IMG/VR virus record: IMGVR_UViG_3300020735_000021 | Coordinates: 1 to 39,064 of that record | Source of the DNA: a virus | Length of the DNA stretch: 39,064 nucleotides | Reading direction: 5' to 3' (one strand) | In this document: positions 1 to 6,734 of the stretch, piece by piece | Layout of the letters: every line of letters begins with the position of its first letter | How positions within the stretch are numbered: position 1 is the stretch's first letter | Notes under the pieces: generated by a model | The model's database searches: none | What the model was told of the DNA's origin: nothing | What the model saw: the letters and a program-made list of their open reading frames with translations, nothing else | Program-made: the position numbers and the translations under genes

Positions 1-1
1 T

Positions 2-574
2 CATGGTATGGCTGGAACAGGTAAAAGTTTTATTTCGCTCTATTTAGCACTAAAGGAAGTTATCAAAACCGATAGTCCTTTCAAAAAGGTTGTCATTGTC
101 AGAAGTGTGGTACCAACAAGAGACATGGGATTCTTGCCAGGTAATAATAAAGAGAAAGCAAAAGTATATGAAGCTCCCTACTACGCTATCTGCACAGAGC
201 TCTTTGGAAGAGGAGACGCTTATGAGGTTCTTAAATCCCGAGGAATTATCGACTTCATATCTACTTCTTTCATACGAGGCATTACTCTTAATGATTGTGT
301 CATTGTGGTTGATGAGATTGCCAATCTAACATTGCATGAACTGGATTCGATCATCACTCGTGTTGGTAAAAATTGTAAGATCGTTTTCTGTGGAGATTTC
401 AGTCAGTCTGACTTTACTCGCGATCAAGACAGAAACGGTCTTAAAGATTTTATGAAGATTATCGATAGAATGAAGTCGTTCGAATTTATTGAATTTAATG
501 AAGATGATATTGTGAGATCGGCAATGGTGAAGGAATATATCATTTCAAAACATCGTTTGGGAATCAATGCGTAA
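2..574 (+). CDS. phoH: PhoH-like P-loop ATPase, 5' end cut by window
   Basis: The gene is open at the window edge, so the N-terminus is missing; the reading frame starts at base 2. The first visible residues form a Walker A motif (GMAGTGKS) and about 95 residues later there is a Walker B strand ending in VVDE, followed by CGDFSQSD, the sensor-like segment typical of PhoH ATPases. PhoH proteins bind and hydrolyse ATP and are common in T4-like phages of marine and alphaproteobacterial hosts, where their role is not settled (an RNA/DNA helicase-type function has been proposed). About 190 residues are visible, which is most of the usual PhoH core. The stop overlaps the start of the downstream nuclease by 8 bases, so the two are probably translationally coupled. 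The family call is firm; the function is not. Confidence 0.88.
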   Translation, partial: HGMAGTGKSFISLYLALKEVIKTDSPFKKVVIVRSVVPTRDMGFLPGNNKEKAKVYEAPYYAICTELFGRGDAYEVLKSRGIIDFISTSFIRGITLNDCVIVVDEIANLTLHELDSIITRVGKNCKIVFCGDFSQSDFTRDQDRNGLKDFMKIIDRMKSFEFIEFNEDDIVRSAMVKEYIISKHRLGINA

Positions 575-1217
575 AATATTTGAACACTCTTTTTTTCCAC
601 CGATGAATTTAGAACGAGTTGTGATTGATGGTAAACGTCATTATGCAACTCCTACTGGTGAAAAATATCCATCAGTTACAACCGTTCTAGATCAAAAGAC
701 AGATAAGACTGCACTTCTTGAATGGAGAAAGAAAGTTGGTGAAGCTGAAGCTAACCGAATTTCAACACAGGCTGCTAATCGTGGCACTGCCATTCATAAT
801 ATCGCCGAACACTATCTTCTCAACAACGAAAGTTTTCCTAAAGGTTCTATGCCTGCAAACATAGATACTTTTAGGAAACTACGTCCTATCATTGACGATC
901 ACATTGGTAAAGTGTATGGTCTCGAGTACTACCTCTATTCTCACACACTCAAGACTGCTGGCGCGACCGACTGCATTGCTGAGTATGATGGTATCAACTC
1001 TATCATTGATTTTAAAACGTCAAGAAAACTCAAGAAGGAAGAATGGATTCAAAATTATTTTCTACAGGCTACTTGCTATGCCATGATGGCCGAAGAGCGC
1101 CTTGGTTTGGAAATTCCTCAAATCGTCATCCTAATCGCCGTTGACCACGAGGAGCCTCAGGTATTTGTCAAGCCCAAGTCTGAATTTATTAGCAAGGTTC
1201 GTGAACTTTTCGCTTGA
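567..1217 (+). CDS. PD-(D/E)XK (RecB/Cas4-type) exonuclease
   Basis: This 216-residue protein carries the ordered residues of the RecB/Cas4-like nuclease family: RGTAIH with His77, Glu120 before a beta strand, Asp135 in GATDC, the Asp148-x-Lys150 core in IIDFKTS, and the QATCYA motif at about 167-172 that matches the QxxxY signature. These residues would bind two metal ions and cut DNA, usually from an end. Homologues are routinely found in T4-like phages of cyanobacteria and alphaproteobacteria, where they are annotated simply as exonuclease; a role in recombination or host DNA degradation is inferred. It overlaps the end of the PhoH-like gene and starts at ATG 567 behind a GGGA sequence. 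No cysteine cluster of the Cas4 iron-sulphur type is visible. Confidence 0.85.
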   Translation: MRKIFEHSFFPPMNLERVVIDGKRHYATPTGEKYPSVTTVLDQKTDKTALLEWRKKVGEAEANRISTQAANRGTAIHNIAEHYLLNNESFPKGSMPANIDTFRKLRPIIDDHIGKVYGLEYYLYSHTLKTAGATDCIAEYDGINSIIDFKTSRKLKKEEWIQNYFLQATCYAMMAEERLGLEIPQIVILIAVDHEEPQVFVKPKSEFISKVRELFA

Positions 1218-1242
1218 CAAATATGAGTTTCTACGGTAGAAT
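1214..1242 (+). promoter_or_regulatory. sigma70-type promoter P1
   Basis: TTGACA at 1214-1219, a 17-bp spacer, and TAGAAT at 1237-1242. It overlaps the end of the upstream nuclease gene and faces the next ORF. A second copy of its -10 region lies exactly 330 bp downstream (see the promoter at 1544-1572). Confidence 0.7.
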
Positions 1243-1255
1243 GAATAATAGGTTG
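1231..1255 (+). repeat. 25-bp direct repeat, copy 1
   Basis: An exact 25-bp sequence covering the -10 region and first transcribed bases of promoter P1. It recurs unchanged at 1561-1585, an offset of exactly 330 bp. Confidence 0.85.
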
Positions 1256-1264
1256 GATTGAGGT

Positions 1265-2239
1265 GTGGTTGTGAACCTTTCTGGAAATGTAACGATTAAG
1301 GTTCTTTCCCCGCTCTGGGAGCATCGCGATGCTTACGCCTACCCTATTGCTCAGTTCGAGTTGTATACGGGTCCAGTATTGCCTAGCCCAAGTTGGGTTG
1401 GACCTGAGTCAGTTTGTATCGGAACCGGAAACAAACGTTTCCCCTTTCGAGTGGTAGAGCGGGCGAGGATTGTGGAGTATAGCCAAGCCCAAGTAGTCCC
1501 GAAGGTTTCGGAAATTGTAACGAATGTTAAAAAAACAATTCGCTTTACTAATTTCCAAAACTACGGTAGAATGAATAATAGGTTGAAACGGGGAATGGTC
1601 CCCAAATCTGGTGAGGTTGTTATGGCTAAGGTCAAGTCTGCTAACGTCGAAAAGCATGGTGATAAAACCCGCATCGCGATTGAAATTATGGAAGCCAACG
1701 TAGGAAAGTCCTACGATGTGGTTTCGCAAATGATCGCTGATGCTATCGGTGTTGATATCGGTCGTGCTCGTGTGTACTACCGTCACAAGGTGATCAACGG
1801 TTTGGCCAAGGGTTATAGCCCTGACGTTCGCCCGTGGGAGGTGAAGGGTGGTCGTACGGCTACCGCCAAGGCACCGAAGCCCACTAAGGATATCCATGCC
1901 GCCTCGAATAAGCTGATCGGCTCTTTCGTTGCTCGGGAAGCCAAGGCTAAGGCTAAGCTTGAAAAGGCTTCTAAGAAGCTGATCGCCAAGACCAAGGTTG
2001 AGATGAACATCGACGAAATTGCTAAGATCAAGGAAGCCAACCTTGCTCGTATGAAGGAAGTTTCAGAAAAGCTGAAGCCGAAGGGCAAGGTTCGTGACTA
2101 CGGTACTCGGGTCGCCGCTCCGGAGGGTGATGGTGTAGCTGATTTTGATCCTAGCTTGGCTCGTGAGGAAATTAACTCTATCCTCCGTGATGAGCGTTTG
2201 ATCGACGTTTGCCCCAAGTTCGTTCGTGAAGACGCATGA
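1265..2239 (+). CDS. unknown protein, apparently two ORFs fused in frame
   Basis: The frame is open for 324 codons from GTG 1265 (GTG 1271, with GAGG seven bases upstream, is the better-placed start). I do not recognise a known family. The first ~95 residues look like a genuine small globular protein (aromatic and beta-rich, e.g. VLSPLWEHRD). The part from ATG 1622 (residue 120, preceded by GAGG) reads as a separate 205-residue protein: a helical segment around residues 150-180 that could be a helix-turn-helix, followed by a long Lys/Ala-rich basic helical stretch and a short acidic tail. A complete promoter copy lies inside the ORF just before ATG 1622, so a promoter/leader duplication probably joined an extra ORF in frame to an older gene. 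Both the 324- and the 205-residue products are possible. Basic charge suggests nucleic-acid binding, but that is inference. Confidence 0.6.
   Translation: MVVNLSGNVTIKVLSPLWEHRDAYAYPIAQFELYTGPVLPSPSWVGPESVCIGTGNKRFPFRVVERARIVEYSQAQVVPKVSEIVTNVKKTIRFTNFQNYGRMNNRLKRGMVPKSGEVVMAKVKSANVEKHGDKTRIAIEIMEANVGKSYDVVSQMIADAIGVDIGRARVYYRHKVINGLAKGYSPDVRPWEVKGGRTATAKAPKPTKDIHAASNKLIGSFVAREAKAKAKLEKASKKLIAKTKVEMNIDEIAKIKEANLARMKEVSEKLKPKGKVRDYGTRVAAPEGDGVADFDPSLAREEINSILRDERLIDVCPKFVREDA
1544..1572 (+). promoter_or_regulatory. internal sigma70-type promoter, copy of P1
   Basis: TTTACT at 1544-1549, a 17-bp spacer, and TAGAAT at 1567-1572. The -10 region and downstream bases are identical to P1 and even the CGC before the -35 is kept. 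It sits about 50 bp upstream of ATG 1622 and would give a separate transcript for the C-terminal part of the ORF. Confidence 0.55.
1561..1585 (+). repeat. 25-bp direct repeat, copy 2
   Basis: Exact second copy of the sequence at 1231-1255; here it is also translated, as part of the reading frame that begins at 1265. Confidence 0.85.
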
Positions 2240-2246
2240 TGGGTTT

Positions 2247-2300
2247 GGACCTACGGGTCCATTCCTCTCTAGCAGATTAAGGTCTGCTGCAGTGGAATGG
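2247..2300 (+). promoter_or_regulatory. structured intergenic RNA with alternative hairpins
   Basis: The gap between the long ORF and the next small gene can form a GGACC/GGTCC hairpin (2247-2251 with 2256-2260, loop TACG) or a larger stem CCATTCC/GGAATGG (2259-2265 with 2294-2300) that encloses AGCAGA/TCTGCT (2271-2276 with 2283-2288). The first hairpin and the outer stem share bases 2259-2260, so they cannot form together. No T-run follows, so it is not a plain terminator. It ends about 6 bases before the AGGAG of the next gene and could control its translation or be a processing site. Confidence 0.4.
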
Positions 2301-2310
2301 TTTCTAGGAG

Positions 2311-2499
2311 ATGATGATGACTTCACTTGATGAACGCATGAACGAGGGTATTGATCGGCTGATCGCTCGGCTTGAAGCTCTCAAGGCTCAAGAAGGCAAG
2401 TATTCGGCGAAAGTCTATGAAGTTTCTATGGTGGCGCTGGATGCCAAGAACTATGCTGACTACTGGGAATATAAGCTCACCGATTGGGCTAACGACTGA
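2311..2499 (+). CDS. small protein of unknown function
   Basis: Up to 62 residues, acidic and mostly helical, with a basic/acidic alternating first half (DERMNEGIDRLIARLEALKA) that could form a short coiled coil. Three ATG codons follow each other at 2311, 2314 and 2317; the AGGAG at 2306-2310 is best spaced for the one at 2317. The gene is followed closely by a small membrane protein gene whose AGGAG overlaps its stop, so they are cotranscribed. I do not recognise a family. Confidence 0.6.
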   Translation: MMMTSLDERMNEGIDRLIARLEALKAQEGKYSAKVYEVSMVALDAKNYADYWEYKLTDWAND

Positions 2500-2510
2500 G
2501 GAGATAGATG

Positions 2511-2663
2511 ATGGAAAATGACAAGTTCGTTAAGGTCATGATTGATATAATCGTCCAGCTTTCGTTTCTGATCGGTGGTATCGTTCTGGTTGGTTTAGGT
2601 TCGAACTTCTATCTCGGCTTTGGGCTTGCTGCTCTGGTAATCTACGGAAAGACGGTGGAATAA
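2511..2663 (+). CDS. 50-residue membrane protein of unknown function
   Basis: A short ORF starting at ATG 2511 (ATG 2508 also possible) behind AGGAG at 2499-2503. It has a polar N-terminus (MENDKFVKVM) followed by two hydrophobic stretches at roughly residues 11-27 and 30-44 separated by GSNFY, consistent with a helical hairpin in the inner membrane. The stop shares one base with the next start (TAATG). The size and two-segment layout would suit an early lysis or superinfection-type membrane protein, but nothing in the sequence decides this. Confidence 0.6.
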   Translation: MENDKFVKVMIDIIVQLSFLIGGIVLVGLGSNFYLGFGLAALVIYGKTVE

Positions 2664-3037
2664 TGGCGAATTTACCGATGCTCGTCTATGATCGTTCCCA
2701 AATTTATGGTCATAGACCAGAGGCTGACGAAAATTTTGAGCAAGAGCCGCCCATCGAAACCGTAATTGACGCTGAGCAGATCAAAGAAAAGGTTATGGAT
2801 TACCTTGGTGCTGTTCTCGCTCGTTGTTGGTACGACAAGCAGCTTCTCAAGGGTCTTGAAACAAACGCCCATCGTACCCTACGTCACCTTGGTATTTTGC
2901 TACCAGACGAGCTTGAGATTTTGTTCGAGAAGTCAAACAAAGAGCGGCCACGTATCCTCATCTATGAGTGGAACAAGGAGCGCTCTTTTAAACGCAAAAT
3001 TTGCTATCTGCAAATGATCATGATGGCTGGGAGATAA
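2663..3037 (+). CDS. protein of unknown function, 124 aa
   Basis: Start ATG 2663 overlaps the preceding stop by one base, implying translational coupling. The first ~35 residues are acidic and probably flexible (EADENFEQEPP); residues 35-85 are helical; the C-terminus is basic and aromatic (KERSFKRKICYL). No known motif is recognised. It belongs to a cluster of small coupled genes between 2.3 and 3.5 kb with host-like codon usage, which is typical of phage early accessory genes. Confidence 0.6.
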   Translation: MANLPMLVYDRSQIYGHRPEADENFEQEPPIETVIDAEQIKEKVMDYLGAVLARCWYDKQLLKGLETNAHRTLRHLGILLPDELEILFEKSNKERPRILIYEWNKERSFKRKICYLQMIMMAGR

Positions 3038-3039
3038 GT

Positions 3040-3303
3040 ATGAAAATCAATCCGATCGATATCGCTGGCGCCAGTCAAACGGGTCGCCTTTACGACATTA
3101 ACGTTGATACAATCAACGAGATCCTCGGCTTCGGTCCTAATATCGATGATGATCCATCTAAGGTCGTTAACTCTTGGGGATTTGAGATCGATGGTCATAA
3201 GTTCGGTATTTGGGATTACAAAGGTTCTCACCATCTCGGTCAGTTCTCTACCTATGGCAATCCCGAAGTACTCTCGAAGCTCTTTCCCGCTCATTACGTT
3301 TAA
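3040..3303 (+). CDS. protein of unknown function, 87 aa
   Basis: The frame is open from 3001, but the start at ATG 3040 is chosen because it follows GGGAG at 3029-3033 and lies just after the preceding stop. The protein starts MKINPIDIAGASQTGR and contains a beta-rich centre with WGFEIDGHKFGIWDYKGSHH, which looks like a small compact fold. I do not recognise a family. Confidence 0.6.
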   Translation: MKINPIDIAGASQTGRLYDINVDTINEILGFGPNIDDDPSKVVNSWGFEIDGHKFGIWDYKGSHHLGQFSTYGNPEVLSKLFPAHYV

Positions 3304-3314
3304 GGAAGTCGAAA

Positions 3315-3524
3315 ATGGATAAGGTACAAATCGCTCGTGAAATTGAAACTATCAATGAAGAATTGCTTCAGCTTATCGATAAGCTTATTGGTGCTGAACC
3401 TGGAACAGAGCAAGCCGAGGCTTTGAACGCTGTGGCGAACGCCATTTTGTTCCTGGAGAACTACCTGTACCCAGATTTGGCTACGGCGATTGATGAAGAT
3501 GTCCATCTTTACGACGACGAATAA
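3315..3524 (+). CDS. small acidic helical protein of unknown function
   Basis: The 69-residue product starts at ATG 3315, 11 bases after the preceding stop, behind AAGGAAG. The frame is open further upstream, but those codons overlap the previous gene and have no ribosome site. The sequence has heptad-like hydrophobic spacing over residues 5-40 (EIETINEELLQLIDKLIG) and a strongly acidic C-terminus, suggesting a helical hairpin. It is the last gene of this cluster; a promoter follows immediately. Confidence 0.6.
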   Translation: MDKVQIAREIETINEELLQLIDKLIGAEPGTEQAEALNAVANAILFLENYLYPDLATAIDEDVHLYDDE

Positions 3525-3530
3525 TAGTGC

Positions 3531-3559
3531 TTGACTTTTTCAGAAGCCTATGCTATAAT
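3531..3559 (+). promoter_or_regulatory. strong sigma70-type promoter P2
   Basis: TTGACT at 3531-3536, a 17-bp spacer and a consensus TATAAT at 3554-3559. Transcription would start about 28 bases before the DUF932 gene. Confidence 0.85.
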
Positions 3560-3593
3560 GATGACAGTTGAAACGAAACGAAGGTGAATCCAA

Positions 3594-4553
3594 ATGGCTC
3601 ATATGATTGAAACCGTGAATGGCGTCGCTCAAATGGCTTACGCTGGTGATGTGCCGTGGCATGGTCTCGGTACCAAGGTTCCTAACGACCTGACTCCTGA
3701 GCAGATGCTCGATGCGGCTGGTCTCAACTGGACCGTTGATAAGGTTCCTGCCTACGCTAAGGTGGGCGGTAAGCAGGTCGATATCGGTCAGTCGGCTCTG
3801 GTTCGTTCGATGGATAACAAGATCCTCGACGTTGTGTCCAATGACTGGAATCCTGTGCAGAATCAGGAAGCTTTCGAGTTCTTCAATGACTTCGTGGCTG
3901 CTGGTGATATGGAAATGCATACCGCTGGTTCGCTTCGTGACGGTCAAATCGTTTGGGGTCTCGCCAAGGTGAAGGAATCGTTCTCGCTGTTCAAGGGCGA
4001 TCAGATTGATTCCTACCTGCTGTTTTCCAACTTCCACAAGTACGGTCATTCGACTGATGTGCGCTTCACTCCTATCCGTGTGGTTTGCAATAACACTCTG
4101 ACTCTCTCGCTCAACTCTAAGGTCGAGCAGATGGCAAAGATTAGCCATCGCAAGGTGTTCAATCCCGATGACGTCAAGGGTATGCTGGGTATCGCTCACG
4201 ATAAGCTTGCTCAGTACAAGGAAATGGCTACCTTCCTTGGTTCGAAGCGTTACAACGATGAGAATATCGTTGAGTACTTCACTCGCATCTTCCCTGTGTC
4301 TGGTGCGAACGATAAGAAGAAGAAAGAAGTTTCGAAGAACGCCGAGTTGGCACTTGATGTTCTTGAGAAGCAGCCTGGTGCGGAATTCGCTCCTGGCACT
4401 TGGTGGCAGGCTTTTAATGCTGTCACCTATGTAACTGACCATCTCCATGGTCGCAATGCTGACAATCGTCTCCAGTCTGCATGGTACGGTTATCATAAGG
4501 GTGTCAAGACCAAGGCTCTTGAGACTGCAGTTGAAATGGCTGAAGCTGTCTAA
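3594..4553 (+). CDS. DUF932 family protein
   Basis: A 319-residue protein with the DUF932 (phage/plasmid-like TIGR03299 type) signature: the N-terminal MAHMIETVNGVAQMAYAGDV, then PWHGLGTKV, a central VVCNNTLTLSL segment and a C-terminal AFNAVTYVTDHLHG. Proteins of this family are common on phages and plasmids; their biochemical role is unknown. The length agrees with the family. The gene has its own consensus promoter 35 bases upstream, a GAAGGTG ribosome site, and codons favouring CGT, AAG, GGT and CTG, which suggests high expression early in infection. The minus strand shows a long open frame across the gene that is a shadow of its codon use. Confidence 0.85.
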   Translation: MAHMIETVNGVAQMAYAGDVPWHGLGTKVPNDLTPEQMLDAAGLNWTVDKVPAYAKVGGKQVDIGQSALVRSMDNKILDVVSNDWNPVQNQEAFEFFNDFVAAGDMEMHTAGSLRDGQIVWGLAKVKESFSLFKGDQIDSYLLFSNFHKYGHSTDVRFTPIRVVCNNTLTLSLNSKVEQMAKISHRKVFNPDDVKGMLGIAHDKLAQYKEMATFLGSKRYNDENIVEYFTRIFPVSGANDKKKKEVSKNAELALDVLEKQPGAEFAPGTWWQAFNAVTYVTDHLHGRNADNRLQSAWYGYHKGVKTKALETAVEMAEAV

Positions 4554-4578
4554 TTTATCCCCAACAAAGGAATATATC

Positions 4579-4956
4579 ATGTCTTATGCATACGATTCAG
4601 TCCATCAGGAAGATATCCTCGAGTACATTCGCTGCCTTCCTGAAGATCAGGAGTTTACCTCTCGATCAATCACTACGTATCTTGATCTTTTGACGGGTAC
4701 TCGACATCACATTTCAAATGTGTCTGCTCAGCTTTGTCACCTGCGTAGCGAAGGTTTGATCCATCAGGTTGCCGAACGATTGAATGAAACTGGTCAGTGC
4801 ATCAACGTCTACACTCGCCTTCCTGGTCTCATGGGTTTGAATATCTTCGAAGATAACACTTTTGCCGATCAGCTTGCTGAGCTCATTCCTACTCGTACTC
4901 TGGCAGATTATTCTGATGCAGAGTTGCTTGCCGAAGTTCGTCGTCGTTTGGGATGA
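4579..4956 (+). CDS. putative winged-helix DNA-binding protein
   Basis: A 125-residue protein starting at ATG 4579 behind AAAGGAA. Residues 20-65 read as a winged helix: a helix with EFTSRSITTYLDLL, then HISNVSAQLCHLRSEGLI, which resembles the recognition helix and wing of MarR/ArsR-like domains (a Val-Ser-xx-Leu-xx-Leu-xx-x-Gly-Leu-Ile pattern). The C-terminal segment TLADYSDAELLAEVRRRLG is a helical tail often seen in rhizobial small proteins. It follows the DUF932 gene by 25 bases and is likely in the same transcript. A transcriptional role is inferred. Confidence 0.55.
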   Translation: MSYAYDSVHQEDILEYIRCLPEDQEFTSRSITTYLDLLTGTRHHISNVSAQLCHLRSEGLIHQVAERLNETGQCINVYTRLPGLMGLNIFEDNTFADQLAELIPTRTLADYSDAELLAEVRRRLG

Positions 4957-4965
4957 GGAGTTGTC

Positions 4966-5190
4966 ATGAAGGTAATTCAGTTTCCTACACGTGAAGACGT
5001 TACCTATATAGACAACAAACCAGTCCAGAAGCCGAAGTATGGTCATCAGTATCTTGCAATGTGTAAGGATATCTTAGACGTTCTTGATTATGAAGAAGTC
5101 CTACTGTCTATTTTGGACGAAGCGTACTACAAAGATACGGATCCTGAGATCCAAGCAATGGTAGATGCATATTTTACCTTCGACCGATAG
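4966..5190 (+). CDS. small acidic protein of unknown function, 74 aa
   Basis: Starts at ATG 4966 behind GAGGAG, nine bases after the preceding stop. The N-terminus MKVIQFPTRE resembles leaders of many small rhizobial proteins; the remainder is helical and acidic (DILDVLDYEEVLLSILDEAY). No known motif is recognised. It is followed after 8 bases by a larger gene and is probably cotranscribed with it. Confidence 0.6.
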   Translation: MKVIQFPTREDVTYIDNKPVQKPKYGHQYLAMCKDILDVLDYEEVLLSILDEAYYKDTDPEIQAMVDAYFTFDR

Positions 5191-5198
5191 GAGAAACC

Positions 5199-6332
5199 AT
5201 GGCTCGTCGCGCAGCACTTATATCTAAGAAGCAGAAAACGATTCGCATCTCGCGTAGTGAATCATATCTGATCAACGTTAAGTACATGGGTGAGGAGCCA
5301 GAGTTTCTTGGCGCTATGACGTCAGGCGAGTATGGGCTGGCGCTCAATTGGTACAATGCGATGTGTGACAATGGTGATGCTCGTCAGTACATCACTGACT
5401 ACCTCATCAAGCGTGACCGTAAGGCTGAGGCTAAGTTGCTCGCCAAGCTTGACAATTGCTGGGTTCCAACGACTGTAGCTTGGCGTTGCCGTATGCTTGA
5501 CCGTGGCTATGATGTGCCGCTCGAGGGAGACTTCCTAGAGGAGGAGCTTGCCAAGGCTCTGGGTAGGGTAGCCCGAGACTCTCAGGAGCCGTCAGAGGGC
5601 TCCCTAGCCGCCTCCAAACGGTCAATTCAGGACCGTATGAGGGACCGCCAGAGCGAAATTATCGGCGATATCGAGGAAATGCTTGATCTGGGCAATAACG
5701 AGCTTAACCTTTACGATTGGTTGAAGGGAAAGGCGATCCCAGCTACCTATTGCCAAGCTATCGTCGACCATTACTCGCCTTGGCTCGATGAGCTCATCCA
5801 AGCGTACGAGGGTGGCGATGAGCAGCTGAAGGAGGCATATAGCCATATGAGCCGTAAGGAGTTGAAAGAACGTATCATGTTCTTCAATAAGCTCATTGAC
5901 GACGCCCAACGCTACGGAAATGTGACGAAGAAAACTCGTGCACCTCGCAAGCCTCGCACTATTTCGATGGATAAAAAGCTAAAGAATTTGAAGTTTCAGA
6001 AGGAAAATAACGAATACAAGATTGCGTCAATTAATCCAGAGAAGATTATCGGTGCACAAGAGCTATGGACGTTCAATACCAAGTACAAGATCGTCACCGT
6101 ATTCAGAGCGATTGATCGTGGTGGGCTCCAAGTCAAGGGAACAAGCATCATCGGATATGATGAGAAAACTAGCTTCAGTAAGGGAACTGGGCGTAAGCCT
6201 GAAATAGTTCTTGACAAACTGCAAAATTCGGGTAAAATAGTCCTTAGAAAATTGATGGAAGAACTGAAGACTGATAAACCACTTCAGATTCGAATCAATG
6301 AAAACACAGTGCTGATGAAGGTAGTATTATGA
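5199..6332 (+). CDS. conserved phage protein of unknown function, 377 aa
   Basis: Starts at ATG 5199 behind AGGAG. The N-terminal third (IRISRSESYLINVKYMGEEPE) and the block LNWYNAMCDNGDARQYITDY resemble an uncharacterised protein found in T4-like phages of cyanobacteria and alphaproteobacteria; this is from memory of the family and unconfirmed. The middle is helical and charged; a basic linker near residue 245 (KKTRAPRKPR) leads to a C-terminal ~120-residue beta-rich domain with repeated Lys, which suggests nucleic-acid contact. Codons 121-137 are GC-rich, use rare codons and form an imperfect palindrome (see the repeat at 5561-5609). The stop overlaps the next start (ATGA). Confidence 0.6.
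   Translation: MARRAALISKKQKTIRISRSESYLINVKYMGEEPEFLGAMTSGEYGLALNWYNAMCDNGDARQYITDYLIKRDRKAEAKLLAKLDNCWVPTTVAWRCRMLDRGYDVPLEGDFLEEELAKALGRVARDSQEPSEGSLAASKRSIQDRMRDRQSEIIGDIEEMLDLGNNELNLYDWLKGKAIPATYCQAIVDHYSPWLDELIQAYEGGDEQLKEAYSHMSRKELKERIMFFNKLIDDAQRYGNVTKKTRAPRKPRTISMDKKLKNLKFQKENNEYKIASINPEKIIGAQELWTFNTKYKIVTVFRAIDRGGLQVKGTSIIGYDEKTSFSKGTGRKPEIVLDKLQNSGKIVLRKLMEELKTDKPLQIRINENTVLMKVVL
5561..5609. repeat. imperfect palindrome inside coding sequence
   Basis: Arm 5561-5574 (GGGTAGGGTAGCCC) pairs with 5597-5609 (GGGCTCCCTAGCC) over 12 bp with one mismatch and one bulge; the 22-base loop can itself pair in part. The segment is translated in frame and its codons differ from neighbouring ones. 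Confidence 0.55.
6211..6238 (+). promoter_or_regulatory. possible promoter inside the end of the preceding gene
   Basis: TTGACA at 6211-6216, a 16-bp spacer, TAAAAT at 6233-6238. The 12 bases GTTCTTGACAAA around the -35 are the same as at the gp32 promoter. It would feed the small-gene cluster starting at 6329. Confidence 0.4.
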
Positions 6333-6538
6333 CTCCAAGTGTAGAAGAGCGCCAAGCTTACATAGAAGGCTATTCAGCGGTAACTCAATTCAATTTGAAG
6401 TCTCATAAATTCCTGTCTAATCCTTATGATGATGTGAAGGGACAGATGCTTTGGGAAGCTTGGGAAGTCGGCTTCAACGATGCATTTCAAGATGAAATGA
6501 CAGTTTTGCGTATTATTGAGGAGATGAGCGGTGACTAA
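6329..6538 (+). CDS. RMF/CrpP-like small protein
   Basis: The 69-residue product starts at ATG 6329 overlapping the upstream stop (ATGA). The pattern AYIEGYSA, then NPYDD, then WEAWEVGFNDA follows the layout of ribosome modulation factor and CrpP-like proteins (Ala-x-x-Gly-Tyr, Asn-Pro-Tyr, Trp-x-x-Gly-Phe/Trp-x-x-Ala). In bacteria RMF dimerises ribosomes in stationary phase; in phages RMF/CrpP-like genes are common but not characterised. Assignment rests on these spaced residues only; the first ~8 and last ~15 residues are unlike RMF. Confidence 0.45.
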   Translation: MTPSVEERQAYIEGYSAVTQFNLKSHKFLSNPYDDVKGQMLWEAWEVGFNDAFQDEMTVLRIIEEMSGD

Positions 6539-6734
6539 GAAAACTGTGATGATGATTGATCCACCTTCGGGTTGGAAGTATGGCTTCCCTATGCCAATTG
6601 ATCTCCAAGAATCGAAGGGTCGTGTTCTTGAATGGCTAGTTGAGCACGGTTATCCTCAGAAGGAAATTGATGCTTGTGGCGACCACTTCTATTGTCGTTA
6701 TTGGGAACAGGAGATTGAAGATGGAAACGATTAA
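6531..6734 (+). CDS. small protein of unknown function, 67 aa
   Basis: Uses GTG 6531, seven bases behind AGGAG (6519-6523), inside the end of the preceding gene. A later ATG at 6549 or 6552 lacks a ribosome site. The sequence has a Pro/Gly-rich beginning (DPPSGWKYGFPMP) and a C-terminal half with CGDHFYCRYWEQE, where two cysteines and a histidine might bind a metal. No family recognised. Confidence 0.55.
   Translation: MTKKTVMMIDPPSGWKYGFPMPIDLQESKGRVLEWLVEHGYPQKEIDACGDHFYCRYWEQEIEDGND

Noticed and set aside
1223-1261. Tiny leader peptide MSFYGRMNNRLD in the P1 leader
   Set aside because: It begins upstream of the predicted transcript start and has no ribosome site.
1409-1897. 162-codon minus-strand open frame
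   Set aside because: Antisense to the coding frame at 1265-2239, no ribosome site and no recognisable domain.
3540-4580. Long open frame of 346 codons on the minus strand opposite DUF932
   Set aside because: It is antisense to a well-supported gene, lacks a ribosome site and its composition follows from the codon use of DUF932.
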